Part shown: positions 12,251 to 25,500 of the stretch, in pieces
Numbering within the stretch: position 1 is the first letter of the stretch
Layout: the number at the start of each line of letters is the position of its first letter
Source: Axinella damicornis
Taxonomy: Eukaryota > Porifera > Demospongiae > Axinellida > Axinellidae
NCBI GenBank assembly: GCA_963931865.1
Contig: OZ007515.1
Coordinates: 8,290,685-8,354,684, forward strand
Length of the DNA: 64,000 nucleotides
Direction of reading: 5' to 3'
Program-made: the position numbers and the translations under genes
Notes under the pieces: generated by a model
Seen by the model: only the letters and a program-made list of their open reading frames with translations
The model's database searches: none
What the model was told of the DNA's origin: nothing

Positions 12251-12577
12251 CATAGATAATAGAACTACGTAGAAGGGATTGGAAACGCGCAAAAATTTTA
12301 CGGGTAACCCGAATACTATAGCGCGTTACGGTCTGTAATGGCCTCTGCACAAGCCAACTAACCTTTTTTGGCAAACGCCACACCCTGTGTCAAAGTACAG
12401 AGGAAACAGCTGTCACCACAGACCGCCTACTTGTAAGAGCAGCTGTCCATGGCTTCCAAGAGCTGAAGAGCGGAGGTGCGAGGTAGTGAATACGCGTTTT
12501 ATAGCCTTTATTGAGGTAATTTGTGCTTGTGTAGTTTTATAAGACTTTGTATAAGTGTAGCACCCATGGATTGGGTG

Positions 12578-13037
12578 TAGTCTAACAAGCTAGCCCTTCG
12601 CTTTCTCCAGCGCGCGATCGCTTTCAGTATGCGCGCGCGGAGAAGTAAGGTCTAGAAACTTTGGACCACTTTACTCGGTACGAAAGAATGCAATTAATCT
12701 AACTTCACGTCCGTTTACGTCATAATATTCCAATTAGTGCAACTGCAGTCAGTCGATTCTGGCCCGCTAACCTCGTTGACTGTTTGTACTTCTGTCTGTT
12801 TGGTCGTTGTGCAGGAGAACAGAAATCGCAAGCAACTTCAGACTGTCCTCAACGCTTGTACCGAGCGATTTGAAAGATCACCTCGTGACAGCTGCAATCT
12901 GATTGGCTCTACCCGATTTCGAGTAGAGCCCAAGCAAAGTGGTCCAAAGTTTCTAGTTCTAGACCCTCTTTTTCCCCGTGCGGTCACGTGAGTCGATCCG
13001 TGCTGGGGAAAATTCGAGGGGCTAGCCCGCTAGACTA
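12578..13037. mobile_element. 460-bp TIR element with 10-bp target duplication (Mutator-like size)
   Basis: It is inserted in the left arm of the foldback element. The ends are TAGTCTAACAAGCTAGCCC and the complement of TAGTCTAGCGGGCTAGCCC. Flanking repeats are GGATTGGGTG at 12568-12577 and 13038-13047. The right arm of the foldback holds the empty site with one GGATTGGGTG. A second, subterminal inverted block contains AAACTTTGGACCACTTT. A 9-10 bp duplication fits Mutator-type elements. Family assignment is an inference. Confidence 0.85.
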
Positions 13038-13269
13038 GGATTGGGTGGGGGTCAGTTTGGACTTGCAGTCTAAATGCCACTGTAGGGTAAAATTGGTTCA
13101 TGTCACTGGAATTATGATGCTATTGACTAAAATGTTATGTAATTTCCCTTGGAAAACACAACTCTTTGTGTAATTTTTTACACAAGCTGCTTTACTGTGT
13201 GTGTTGAGTAGGTCAGGCACTGTTTACAGTATGCCGTTAACTGCAGGATTTAGATGGATGCAAACAATT

Positions 13270-13544
13270 ATGAGCGGAATGGCGACAGAGATTTGGTGTC
13301 AGTTTCGTCAAATTGATACTTCAATGTTTTCAGCGACTTCCAACAGTTTCTTGGTACATGTTCTGAGAGGTGCCAGAAAGCTGGTATTTGTTCATGTGGG
13401 CCAGTGAAGACCGGCATTTGCCTAAGTGGGCCAGCAAAGGCTGGGGTACACTCCCTGATGTCAGTCGTTCCTTGGGATAGGCAACATGCAGGTACTCTTT
13501 TTGTTCCAAAACTGACACCAAATCTCTCTCGCCATTCCGCTCAT
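13270..13544. mobile_element. 275-bp MITE, 36-bp TIR, AATT duplication
   Basis: Ends: ATGAGCGGAATGGCGACAGA and its inverted partner, matching over 36 bp with one mismatch. The 4-bp AATT is repeated at 13266-13269 and 13545-13548. The opposite arm of the foldback reads CAAACAATTGAAGG with a single AATT, which shows the empty site. A TA duplication does not fit that empty site. Confidence 0.8.
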
Positions 13545-14241
13545 AATTGAGGTGCTCCGGTCAAAAAGGAGAGTAAAACGTTTCCGGGTGGAAGTTGAAA
13601 TTAGACTAGTAAACAACTGTACATTGACTCACGTTCAGCGGCTGCAAGCTGAAATCACGCAGGTATCTTCGTACAAGCGCGTGTAAACATCGTATTTTAA
13701 ATTCACAGTACAATTATTTTTCAACGCCCGTATATCTCCGGAAACTAGAAAACGTTTTAATCCCGTTTTTGACCGGAGGCCTTCAATTGTTTGCATCCAT
13801 CTAAATCCTGCAGTTAACGGCATACTGTAAACAGTGCCTGACCTACTCAACACAGAATAAGTAACACACAGTAAAGCAGCTTGTGTAAAAAATTACACAA
13901 AGAGTTGTGTTTTCCAAGGGAAATTACATAACATTTTAGTCAATAGCATCATAATTCCAGTGACATGAACCAATTTTACCCTACAGTGGCATTTAGACTG
14001 CAAGTCCAAACTGACCCCCACCCAATCCATGGGTGCTACACTTATACAAAGTCTTATAAAACTACACAAGCACAAATTACCTCAATAAAGGCTATAAAAC
14101 GCGTATTCACTACCTCGCACCTCCGCTCTTCAGCTCTTGGAAGCCATGGACAGCTGCTCTTACAAGTAGGCGGTCTGTGGTGACAGCTGTTTCCTCTGTA
14201 CTTTGACACAGGGTGTGGCGTTTGCCAAAAAAGGTTAGTTG

Positions 14242-14636
14242 CAGGGGCGGCAGCGGCATAAAAGAAGTGGTACGGCCCACTATCGTAGCGCACTGCGGAA
14301 GGCGGTGCCCGGAGGCGCTGTGCGTGTTGACAGAGGCGCGAAGAGGTGATCTGTCCGCGCGAAGCGCGGAAAAAATTTTTTGCATGTATTTTTAGCGATG
14401 AGGAAGCGCTCTCGTAGCATCAAAATGGCCGTTTTGGGAAAGAAAAGACCTTGGCTGCTGTGGAGTTTCAATGGTAGGCCCACAACTAGGACGAGAAACG
14501 GATGCCATTGCCGAGTCTGCATATAAGATCAAGCGTAGATTATGCGTGACTACACTGCACGTGATATTAAAATCAGGTCGGCTGGAAAAGTGGTCCGGCC
14601 AAAGCCGGACCAGCCGGACCGGCGGCGCCGCCCCTG
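14242..14636. mobile_element. 395-bp CAGGGGCGG element (hAT-like ends), AGTTG duplication
   Basis: It begins CAGGGGCGGC and ends GCCGCCCCTG, flanked by AGTTG at 14237-14241 and 14637-14641. The left arm of the foldback has the uninterrupted site (complement of AGGTTAGTTGGCTTG). CAGGGG termini are typical of hAT elements; a 5-bp duplication would place it with the hAT5-type subset. The core is GC-rich and non-coding. Confidence 0.85.
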
Positions 14637-14745
14637 AGTTGGCTTGTGCAGAGGCCATTACAGACCGTAACGCGCTATAGTATTCGGGTTACCCGTAAAA
14701 TTTTTGCGCGTTTCCAATCCCTTCTACGTAGTTCTATTATCTATG

Positions 14746-16304
14746 ATATAAGACTGACAGGTGAACCAACCTTCGACCAAGTGCCTTCAGCTTGTTACAA
14801 TCAGCTCCAGTAGCTATTAGCTGTATACATGTACAGTTCCTTCAATTGCAGCAATCAGTGACTGGAGGTCTACAATTATCAGCTCTTATACTAGTTTCTT
14901 TGTCAACATAAGCCATATTTGGTTAGGCCTTGTACGTGTGTAAGCAACATGTGACCATGACCACTACATCCCAATTCAATTATCTTATCTTAGAAGTTTA
15001 ACCCACTATAGAACCAGATGAAAGTGGAGTCCCCAACCAATCATTCACTATTTAAAATAGGGTTTGAAACATCCTTGGGGTACTTCACAGTCCTGGTTAT
15101 TGAAAGATCAAAACACCCTTGGGAACTTCACATTAACTTCATGAGATAAGGAAAAGAAGTTATAACCAGGATTGTGAAAGGTCTTTTGAAACACCTCACT
15201 TCCAAAAATAGCTACCTAGCTAGCTAACATTGATCCCCAGCTGGCCCCAGAATGATTTCATTCTCTCTCTCCAAAACTTACATCAGCAAAACCACGATAC
15301 TATAATTATCAGCATAAAGATGGTCCATTAGCTAGTGTGCAAGGTGGAGTGACTCTTTCAAATGTAGACTTGTTCCTTGTTGAAGGCCATAGGCTCCACC
15401 ATGAAAGTTGACTCACACTTCAAAGTAGGTAGCTAACTAGAAATTGAGAGGTTTAGCTATGGGTTCCAGCAGAACTATCTCTCTTGCAGAGACACTTGAA
15501 GACAATCCGTAGAGCAGAATGGCCATCCTTATACATGGTCACAGAGGAAGCCATAAAGAAATGGTTTCTAGCTACATGTTAATATTCTTTGTAGACCTTC
15601 TATAATACTGGGACAGTTCAGTGCCTATGATTGCACAAGGCTTCTTAGTGTATTCTGCACTTGTCCATGCATTACACGTCCTGTGAAAGAGAGCTAAAAC
15701 GCTAGACCATTAAATCTCTCTTCTCTGCTTGCCTTGTGACTTATGTCTTTCACCTGTTTCTTGTGGAAAAAGGTTTGCTAGCTAGCTACAGTGAGGTGAG
15801 GATGCTAATTCTACTATTTGAGATCCAAATCAGTAGTGTACACTCAACTGTTATTTCTGCATTGCAGTCAGCATTGCAGCTATATATAGCTATTGCATCT
15901 GCTCATCTGCATGCACACATCCTTATCTAGAATACACAACTTGTGGAAGATTAGCTGATAGATTCAGTTATCATAATATCAGTAATAAAGGGAGAGTTTC
16001 ACTTTGTTCAAAGGTGACTCCAAGGATAGTGGTAAGGCTGCAATCTGAAAGGGATTCCACTGTATAGTTCCAAATTGAAGGGGATAATTATTGTGCTTTA
16101 AACAAGATGCGTCTCGGAATGCCTCAATTGGTAGCTGCATTTGGCTAACACCCCCTTGGACCAATGCATAAATGGACCTAGACAACAATTCCCTCACCTT
16201 ACATGTGAAAGGCCAATTCTTCAGCAATTATCTAGCTAGCTACCTACAGCTGAGTGGGTGTGGTTAGAGTCAGGCTGAGTGCAGTCCTATGCACAGCTTG
16301 GAGC
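14746..16304. other. No gene seen; small inverted repeat near 15087-15180
   Basis: CAGTCCTGGTTAT near 15090 and ATAACCAGGATTGTG near 15165-15180 form an inverted pair. Otherwise AT-rich sequence with TAGCTAGC runs and no supported exon. Confidence 0.4.
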
Positions 16305-16504
16305 NNNNNNNNNNNNNNNNNNNNNNNNNNNNNNNNNNNNNNNNNNNNNNNNNNNNNNNNNNNNNNNNNNNNNNNNNNNNNNNNNNNNNNNNNNNNNNNN
16401 NNNNNNNNNNNNNNNNNNNNNNNNNNNNNNNNNNNNNNNNNNNNNNNNNNNNNNNNNNNNNNNNNNNNNNNNNNNNNNNNNNNNNNNNNNNNNNNNNNNN
16501 NNNN
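16305..16504. other. Assembly gap (200 N)
   Basis: Exactly 200 N. It lies just past the last recognised exon of the subtilase gene, so the 3' end of that gene may be missing. Confidence 0.99.
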
Positions 16505-16570
16505 GCTTCATTGGTAAATATCTAGCTATGCAATTCAGTTTGTTCATGCTGTGTGCAGCAGAGATTTCAC

Positions 16571-16686
16571 CATCAAAGCACAGTGGGTAGGTCGTGCAAT
16601 CCTTGAAGACAAGCAAGTTGAGAGTACACCGAGGAACACGTTTAATCCTGTTCTTACTGGCACTATATGTGGGTTTGTGTGTGTGT

Positions 16687-16734
<48 letters not shown>

Positions 16735-19468
16735 GTTTGGGTGTGTGGGTGTGGGAATGTGTGTGGGAGTGGGTGTGGGTGTGGTTTATGCATACATGCA
16801 CATGCACTAATGTTAAACATGTATGGAAGAGATAAACTGAACATATACTCAGGATCATCAATAATGCTAATCACATTTCACCGTGGAGTTACTTACGTAG
16901 CGATCAACACTTCCCTCAGTTGGATTGGACTGGGTAGAACTTTTCCTTTAAAAATGTAGAAGCTCAAATACTTGGCCATCACCCCAGCCTAAACAATGCA
17001 GTATCAGAGAACACCACATTATCAACACAGCAGGGGATCCACGTAAAAGGCATGATCCTGTGCTCACCATACAGCACACATAATAAGCAATATGGTTAAC
17101 CAGCTAGAGTGGCAGTGATGGAGTTACACACATACAGTATGGCAATGCGCACAAAATGTATGGAACCTGCATGGTAGAGCATTCTGAACATAATAACAAG
17201 ATAGCTAACTTTAAAGTGTAATACCCTTGCACAAGAATCAGTGTACTAAACGCATCACGTAACAAGTAAAAACGGAACATCAGGCATGTCAAATGTGGGG
17301 AATAGCATAAAAATGCAAAATCCTCAAATTTGGCTAAAAACACAATTTGCAAGCTACTTTGGGGGGTGCCAACCTAATGATCCATTTTACCTGATGCATG
17401 CATCGACACATATACATCTTCAGAGCAACTACTCAGTAGCTAGCTGTCTATAGACCATGCAATTTAAGGTAAAGATAAGTGAATGGACAATGTATAGCTG
17501 TGTGAGAGTTGCATGGAAGCACTTCATTGAAGGTAACTTTGATGCTGTTACAGGACATGTCCCAAAGACATGACAATGATAAACAATTGGAACATCTTGA
17601 ACTGGATCAATGCCAGCCAAAGTGCATGCGATTATACTAAGATCCCAGGAGGCCTGGAGACTATCTGCTTCCTACACTACTGGATGGGAGAATGCAAGCT
17701 AGGACTTGTAAATGACTTACAACATGTGGAGAAGCCATTGAAGTACCTAATGAAAAGAAATTGAACAGGTAGGATGAGATTTTGTGCAATCTTGACAATG
17801 TTGGTAGGGCAACGGTGAGTTTCTGCGCACTAAACATGTCAGTGGACAATGAGTCTCTGTGTACCAACCCTTAGTACATTTATGCATAGACATACAAGTA
17901 GTGTAAAGGCACATGCATGTGATTTGTCACTGTGTGTGTGTGTGTGTGTGTGTGTGTTCATGCATGCGTGTGGGTGTGTTTTATGAATTGCCTACCACTT
18001 AGCACTCTAGTGCCACCACCAGACGCAAGTGATACAATATCCACTCCCTGATGGACAAGAATTGAATCATCCTCTCAAAGGCCGAATATTAGTGTACAAA
18101 ATGCTCTGAAACTATAGTAGCTGTTGACTTACAGGGGCAATGATGTCAACACATGTCCCACGGTTGCTGAAGGTTGCAAAATTATCATCACAATCACTTG
18201 CAGCTACTGTAACACTGCACGGAGGAAAGAAGAGCAGTACTTACTCTATAACTTGCAATAGACTTTATCAAGAGCATATAATAATAAGAAGAGAGTATCG
18301 AACTCGCTATAGGCTACGTTGAATGTATGCAGAAAGTAACGTGACATCCAGTATGGTGCACGTGATCCACACGGAGGTGGGAAGTGCTGATAAATCTGCG
18401 TGGAGCACAGAATTTTTTTTCGCCTTCACTTAGAACTTGTGATATCGAAGGAAAACTGCCTAAACTCCTTGTCAAGTCTGAAATGGATCCTTTTGGGGGC
18501 TGCCTCCACAACCTAAGTCTAAGTGTTCATGTTTCACAAGTGTTCATGTTTCACAAGAAGTATACTACAAGTGCATAGGGCTGATATGATGCCTAAACAT
18601 AATGTGTGAATACAGGAGCTTATATCAATGGTACTGGTGGGGAGTGGCTCACTTTTGTTATACATTTTACTTACGCATCCATTGCCCCAGCAGGTGAGAA
18701 ATGGCATGCATCAAGATTGTCATTTCCTGCTGAAACCGCGACATGCACCCCCTGCATGTGAGAGTATGAGAATAGTTGCATATACAACTTAATAATGTGC
18801 CATGGGACACATAATCCATGGGTGAATTCACAATAGGTCATAGTCTTGACCCCCAATCTAATCTAATGTAGAACTACAGTATGTATATTGCTAGCCTAGC
18901 CAATATCTGTGACATTCACTATATAACTTATAATATTATGCTGTGTGCCGCACTTCAATGTAAGAAAGTAATTAATGTCAGCATAGGAGTTGCCTTACAA
19001 TTCCCACTGCTGCATTGGTTAGCAAGTTGAGAGCAACTGAACTAGGACCTCCGAGAGACATGCTGTGGGTCAGAGGGTCACAGATCACAGCAATATATCT
19101 TTTACATGACATTGTTTCAATTATGAATAGCACAATCATGTCAATATATAAAATAGCACTAGAGTAAGTTAGAATGGATGCATGACTGTTGGCAATGTGA
19201 CCCATTGCTCCTGTGCACATGTCTCTTGATTTTAGTCGTATATAGATCTAGCTATATGGGCAAAGATAATTGGCTATAGAATTTCTCATTCTGTATTTAA
19301 AAATAAATTTTGACTTGGTGGTATTGTAAACTGAAGCATTAAGGAGATGGTGCCTGTTCTAGCATCCCCCCCCCCCCAAGAATTTTTTCTGCCCTAAGAT
19401 TGATGAATCTGGTGTGTTTGATGGAGCATCTGCCATGATGCCATGTTTAAAGGTAATTATGATAAATT

Positions 19469-19509
<41 letters not shown>

Positions 19510-21414
19510 TCCAGTGCCACCTCACCCCCTTCCCTTGTATGAAGGCCATCAGTTTAGCATGTACATGTATGATTAGGTTTGTAGATAGTACTGTGTACAT
19601 TGTGCTTACTTTATGATGCACTCCCGATTGCACCTGTTGCAGTGGTCTATGGTGATTACTGTACAGCACCGCAGAATAACCCATACTATTCCAAGGCAGA
19701 CTGAACTGTGAAGTGGAAATTAGGGAGAGATCACATGCTTCATTGTTTTAAATTCATAGATGATACTATAAGTTAGTGTGATGCCACATACGCATAGGAG
19801 CCAAAGCCAAACGCATTCAACACCCGAACAGAAATTGCATTTGCTTCCTTGGCAACTCCATATGTGGTTGACATCGCAATGCCTGAATTTAGAAACTTGA
19901 GATGACAACCATATCTTGCACAAATCAATGTTAGACTAATTGCGTGATGTGCATGAAATCTAGAAGATACACAATGTGAAAGTTCGCAGGAGCCTTTGGA
20001 GAACAAAATAGGGGAAAAAATTCTTACCAGCTACATGAGTACCGTGACCATTCGGGTCTCCAGTTGAGAAATCACTTGCAAAGTTTGCCCCAAAAGAAGC
20101 CCTTCCACCAAAGTCTGGGTGGGTTGTGTCTATCCCCCTGTGAAATTAACATACTTCAAATACTGGGACATGCCACGCAGATATTATAATACTCACGTGT
20201 CTAGGACATAGATCTCAACTCCACTGCCACTTGCTGAAATATTGGAGTACAAAAGAAACTTGTATAGTCAAACATATATTCATTAAAGAAAGGTCATGTG
20301 CTAACTAGCACTTCCTAACTCGATCCCCACATGACTGCCACAGCATTGTGGACAAAACAGGATAATGCTCATTCATTCAAAATGATTCAACCCATAGCCT
20401 TGTATCATGCAGTAATGACATACTGTTAGGGTCATAGACGTAGGCATCAAACTCGGGCATGCGATACTTGGTTGTTCGAACAATTCCCTGCAGGATGCAA
20501 AAGAGACAATGTGTACCGTATAATATTTTTGTTACTATACAGTATGTCATTACACATTGGTACCCCAATTAGAATAAGTGGTCTTACCCATGGTGGATCA
20601 CACTGCACTTCACATCTTGTGGATGTGTATGTCATACTTAATTCCTGCAGAAGTATAGACAGAGATATAAATATGAAAAGAATGAATGTTTGTGGATCAA
20701 CTAGCTCCGGTGATGATTAAAATGCACCTTCCTATTACCTGGTCTACTTCAATGAAGTCCACAATGTCCATGTTAAGCACTTGGTTCAGCAAGCTGAATA
20801 AGAGAATAATGGCAGATTCACCCTCTGAATTCATGGAATACAGTATTTAGCAAGCCATATAATATAATATATCATGCATGGATGGATGGGATGGCTCACT
20901 CATCAGTGAAGATAGCTGTGTAGCCACGAAAGACGGTACCAACAAGTAGTTCTGCAGTAATATTGGACACGTTCCCTTCATCGATTGTCAGATTACGAAC
21001 TGTTTCCAGGTGAAGATCCACTAGAAGATAAGAACAGAAACAAATTATCCATTTCAGCCATGATTGTTTCTTTTACCAGCAAGTTAGAATTAATTGTTTT
21101 TTACTAACAACACTGCTGGCTGCTAAATCAATTGTGTACCTATTTGAATTTATTCTGCATACGAGTACTACTACAATAAATAACATACCTTCTTCTGCAG
21201 TTGCATCTCCATCCAGTACAACCAAGTAGGACTGCTCAATGGTATCATTAGAGCCATTTCCAAAAAGTGTAGCTTTAATTAATAGCAGAGACAAGAAACA
21301 TACTATGAATTCAAACACATTAAATTTGCGTTGCGAAGTATTTAAAAATATACCTTGGGCACTGCAGCTGCAAAATATGCAGCATGTGGCAAACACAATA
21401 GCAGTCCAATGCAT
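16571..21414 (-). CDS. Secreted proteinase K-like subtilisin protease (S8), about 17 exons
   Basis: Exons with phase-consistent GT/AG joins: 21354-21414, 21189-21272, 20900-21020, 20739-20793, 20588-20644, 20424-20487, 20197-20233, 20028-20137, 19786-19882, 19610-19705, 18999-19062, 18675-18751, 18133-18214, 17996-18047, 17721-17746, 16897-16988, and 16662 down to about 16571. Start: [20 protein letters not shown], a signal peptide. Exons 2-4 resemble an inhibitor I9 propeptide ([25 protein letters not shown]). The catalytic Asp is in YVLDTGID, His in NGHGTHVAG, the oxyanion Asn in AVSAGNDN, and Ser in [18 protein letters not shown] and the C-terminal [10 protein letters not shown] also fit the proteinase K branch. 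Predicted length is about 420 aa, normal for the family. The role is extracellular or lysosomal proteolysis. Exon 10 borders and the 3' end beside the gap are least certain. Confidence 0.9.
16677..16733. repeat. (GT)n followed by a 33-bp G run
   Basis: The GT array runs straight into G at 16701-16733. It sits upstream of (on the minus strand, before) the last subtilase exon. Confidence 0.95.
19470..19508. repeat. 39-bp poly(G) run in a subtilase intron
   Basis: An unbroken G run. Proline/glycine frames across it are artefacts. Confidence 0.95.
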
Positions 21415-21656
21415 CGTATGCTCTCAATCACACGTCAGAGATGCTTCAATTGTTAGCTTTGTGCAGCTGCAGGCTATAGCATGAGCAACAAACCCAATAC
21501 CTGCATGCATGAAAATCACCGGCCTAACTGATTCTTTATGTATACCAACAGCAGCCATATTCAGTCAGAAATGTCTTCAGTACTCACTTCTGTGTTATTG
21601 GTGTGAGCCTGAGCAAGTACAGAAGAGTTTGCTGGGCCTCTGCCAAACCTAATTTA

Positions 21657-21757
21657 CCTGCTGGTACGTACTGTATGACTGCACAAGGCAATCGCTGGGA
21701 ATTTGTTGCTTCTTCATCCCGGCAGGATGTGCAGTCATGCAGTATACGTACCAGCAG
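21657..21757. repeat. Imperfect hairpin upstream of the subtilase gene
   Basis: CCTGCTGGTACGTACTGTAT at 21657 pairs with ATACGTACCAGCAGG ending near 21757; a ~40-nt loop lies between. It could be a small MITE or an RNA hairpin. Confidence 0.5.
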
Positions 21758-22038
21758 GTACTGGTGGAATAGAAACCATACGTTACGTAGCCACATATCT
21801 GAAACCAAACATAGATTGAAGCAATATGTCTGAATAATAACCCCAGCCTTCAATTCAACGATCTATTAGAATCCTTATTCTAGTGACACAAGTTAGTTCA
21901 GGATTCGGCTACACTTCGCTGCATGGTACAGCACAATTAGGGCTCATGTTCACACATACGTTGTTGCTGTCACCTGCTAATCACAGTGGTACTGCTTGTT
22001 ATTGTATGGTTGCACAATTTGGAATCTTTCATTCAATC

Positions 22039-22540
22039 AAGGTCCCTTTCAACAACATAATTTGGTATCTTCCACGCAATTGCCACACCAGAATTTTACA
22101 TCTCACTGCCTGCTTACCCAGTCTATTAATTTCGCTCATTGTCTCTCGGATCATCTGCCCTTCCTGTCTCTGATTGTTTGGAATGTGTTCAGAAATCTCT
22201 TAGTGTACACTCAAACTGGTGGCCATCACATGCCGAGGTCTACCATCTAGAGGATGGCAATGTTATTCGCCACCTATTACAAAGATGAAAGGTCCCTTTC
22301 AACAACATATTTTAGTATCTTCCACGCAATTACCACACCAGAATTTTACACCTCATGCCTGCTTACCCAGTCTATTAATTTTGCTCATCATCTCTCGGAT
22401 CACCTGCCCTTCCTGTCTCTAATTGTTCGGAAGGTGATCAGAAATCTCTCAGTGTATACACTCAAACTGACTATAATGGTGACCATCACATGCCAAGGTC
22501 TACCATTTAGAGGATGGTAATGTTATTCGCCACCTATTAC
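22039..22540. repeat. Tandem duplication, two ~253-bp copies
   Basis: The segment starting GGTCCCTTTCAACAACATA is repeated head to tail (about 22039 and 22291) with scattered substitutions; both copies end near CGCCACCTATTACAAAGATG. Open frames in the two copies are equivalent and look non-coding. Confidence 0.85.
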
Positions 22541-25500
22541 AAAGATGTGTGTTACAAGTCAGATCATGCTGGGATGTGTCTTGATTCAGCTCTGTATACC
22601 AACTGGAATCAGTTCTGGGGGAATGCATGAAGTTTGTACAGGTTCAGCTCTGGAGTGGTACCATGCATCCTCAACGTTTTGATGTACAGATACCTCCATT
22701 TTAGGTTATCGTTCATGTCTCCCTCCAGTCCCAGCTGGTGAGGTATCAGCCATGCACATCCAAGCACAAGTGATTGAACTACACTGTATACGACAACTAG
22801 GTTAAAGTAACCTCTCTCTCCTGCTCTGCCGTCATTCACTTTCCTTTTCATGATGTTGCTTTGCATCTTGATCACCAGATATAGCTAGCTATGTAGGAAG
22901 TACAACCTGATGCTATGTATATACCTTTTCAGCAGCCGATCTTGTTGCAAAGTGTCGATCATCTGTAACTGTTGCAGTCATACTGCACTGCTTGTTATTA
23001 TTTTGGTTGTGCCCTTTGGAATCTTTCATGCTCTTCCATTCATATACCATCACATGCCACCTAGAGGATAGTGTGTGTGCCTATGTTATTCGCAACCTGC
23101 TAAAAAATGTGTGGTAGCTATTAACAAAGATGTGTGTTACAAGTCGAATCATGCTTGGATGTGGCTTGACTCACTTATATACCAACTGGAATCGGAATGC
23201 AGTTTGTATAGGTTCAGCTCTGGAGTGGTACCATCCTCAACATTTTGATGTACACATTCCTCCATTTTAGGTCATCATTCTCATGTCTCCCTCCAGTCCC
23301 AGCTGGTGAGGTATCGACCATGCACATCCAAGCACAAGTGATTGAACTACACGACAACTAGATTAGAGCAACCTTACAATTTTATGTTGTTGATAAAGTA
23401 TTTGGTAGACCTTCTGTTTTGCTGTCAACAGGAAGGCATGATTAAATTTGATTCATGCCATACCTTGTACGCAGAGATAACAATTAGATTACCAACAGAT
23501 GCAATCATGTAGGTCCTCAGGCAATAATTATAGTAATCTGGTAAGCCGTATACATGCTGAATGTCATAGCTAGTTCTTGCACACTTTCATGCTTGGATAA
23601 TACCGGTATATGGACTTAGCTATGCCATTTAACATTACTATAGTCTATAATCAAGAAACCACTTGTTTATTACATTCGCTCAAAGTTCTTCACCAATGTG
23701 CATGGGTTCCATACTAGACAGCACTAACATTAGCACACATGTACTACCATCTCAATTACTTTTTGAATGCTGCTCTAGCTATATATCGGTAAACCATGCA
23801 CAACAACATCATATAGCTATAGTCCCAACTGTTGGTACACCACAGTTACTACCAGGGAGTCTTCACTGCAAGTGAGCTAATAATTCTGTGCGAGCCTGTA
23901 TTGGTGTAGTGATGATATAGTCATGGTGGCATAGCCACAACTATTACACCTACTATACCTTAAAACACTGTATGGCTAGTATACATACACAATAGAGTTA
24001 ATTATTAACTTGCAAGATTCAGCCTATAATAGACCATTGACATTAAGATCTGGCAGTGTTAATTAAGCTCATTCTGTGTATGTTCCATGGCCTCCATGCA
24101 GTAATGTTGAACTGGATTCCAAACCTAATCTGATCAGGAAAGACATGTATAAATAGCAACCTAATTTTTCAGTGGTTGAATGGAAAGCATGGTACAGCTT
24201 AATTTAGTAGTGGTGGTGCTCATGTTCACACATGGCCAGCAAAGTTTGTTTGACTTTGCTGATGAGGTCTGAAGCATATTTGAAGGCTATTTTATTGTCA
24301 ACAGGAAATCTGAATTTTGTAGCAGGCAAGATTAAAATTGAATCAACTTCAATCATGCCATACCTTGTATGATGACAGATTGAGATGGCATTTGGCACAG
24401 TGAAATGTGAGGGTTGTGAAATGGAGTTTGCAGCCGACAAGTTATTAAACCAATAACTTGAAGTCTGGGACCAAATACACAAGATTGCTGGGGTTTATGA
24501 CTCCTTGCAAAGTCAAAAGCTTGAACAGTAATTAAGCATGAGTGTGACCATACATGATGCTGAAGTGCTAACTGAATAGAAATTGCTTAGTGTGAACAGC
24601 TGTGTAGGACACCAGCAATTTAGTGAATTGACGCAATATGACTTTGCAAGAAGTCGTAAAGCCCCTGCATGAGACATGTGAGTAGCCATGATTATGATTC
24701 CCCATTGTAGCTACGTGTGTAGCTCATAATTATATGCTTGTCTGGAAAATATAATGCAAGTTTCTAGCTTAGCTAGACTCAACTATGCTGTGCAATGAAT
24801 CACACCGTGTACAGCACAGTTCCAGATCACATATTCTGAGAAAACAGACAAGAATGACAGCAGTTCGTACGCATGGGTACCCTAACCCTAATCTGATCAG
24901 AAAACTAAGTATCCAACCAGACTGTACATGTAGTACCTACTGCATTAGCAACACAAGGTGATATTACAATGCTTGTGAGTATACGCTGAACCATGCAAGA
25001 AAAAGAGGCTGTAGCTTGTAGCTAGCTATACATAGCCTCGTTCCCAGGATCCTCCCCAGGCAGCATTTTGCCAAAAAGCTGATTAAAATGCTGGGGAACA
25101 AAGCCAGCCATATAGCTACCTATTATGCCCTCAAGAGCAGAGTGTCTATCATTTGTTGTAGCTACCCTAGCTAACTGTCCAGATTTTACTTCATTTTTTT
25201 CAGTACTCATTTCTCGGCTTTTCAGCGGAGACAATGAAAGTGATGACTCCATGCACTGCATGTCGCAGCAGTTTATGGACATGTTGAAGCCACTGAACAT
25301 ATATTATGGTGCAAACCTCTTTGTTTTGGACAACTATGGACAAACTGAAGAGGACAATACAAAGCGCATTCTTAAAAACTAGCTGGTGTACAATAGATAA
25401 AATTCTTGAGTTTCTTCACGATTGTTTCACACACATCAACACACGCATAATTATGCATACACACACTATTTTAAATTCTCTTAAAGAGGGTATCCAAACA

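Larger units (their letters stand above)
12251..14745. mobile_element. Foldback element with ~600-bp inverted arms and three nested insertions
   Basis: The outer ends CATAGATAATAG... and ...CTATTATCTATG are inverted and are flanked by a perfect 7-bp direct repeat ATATAAG (12244-12250 and 14746-14752). The left arm (12251 to about 13597) and right arm (about 13737-14745) are near-identical inverted copies once three insertions are removed. About 140 bp separate them as the loop. No transposase frame is present, so the element is non-autonomous. It could equally be described as a large snap-back MITE. Confidence 0.85.
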
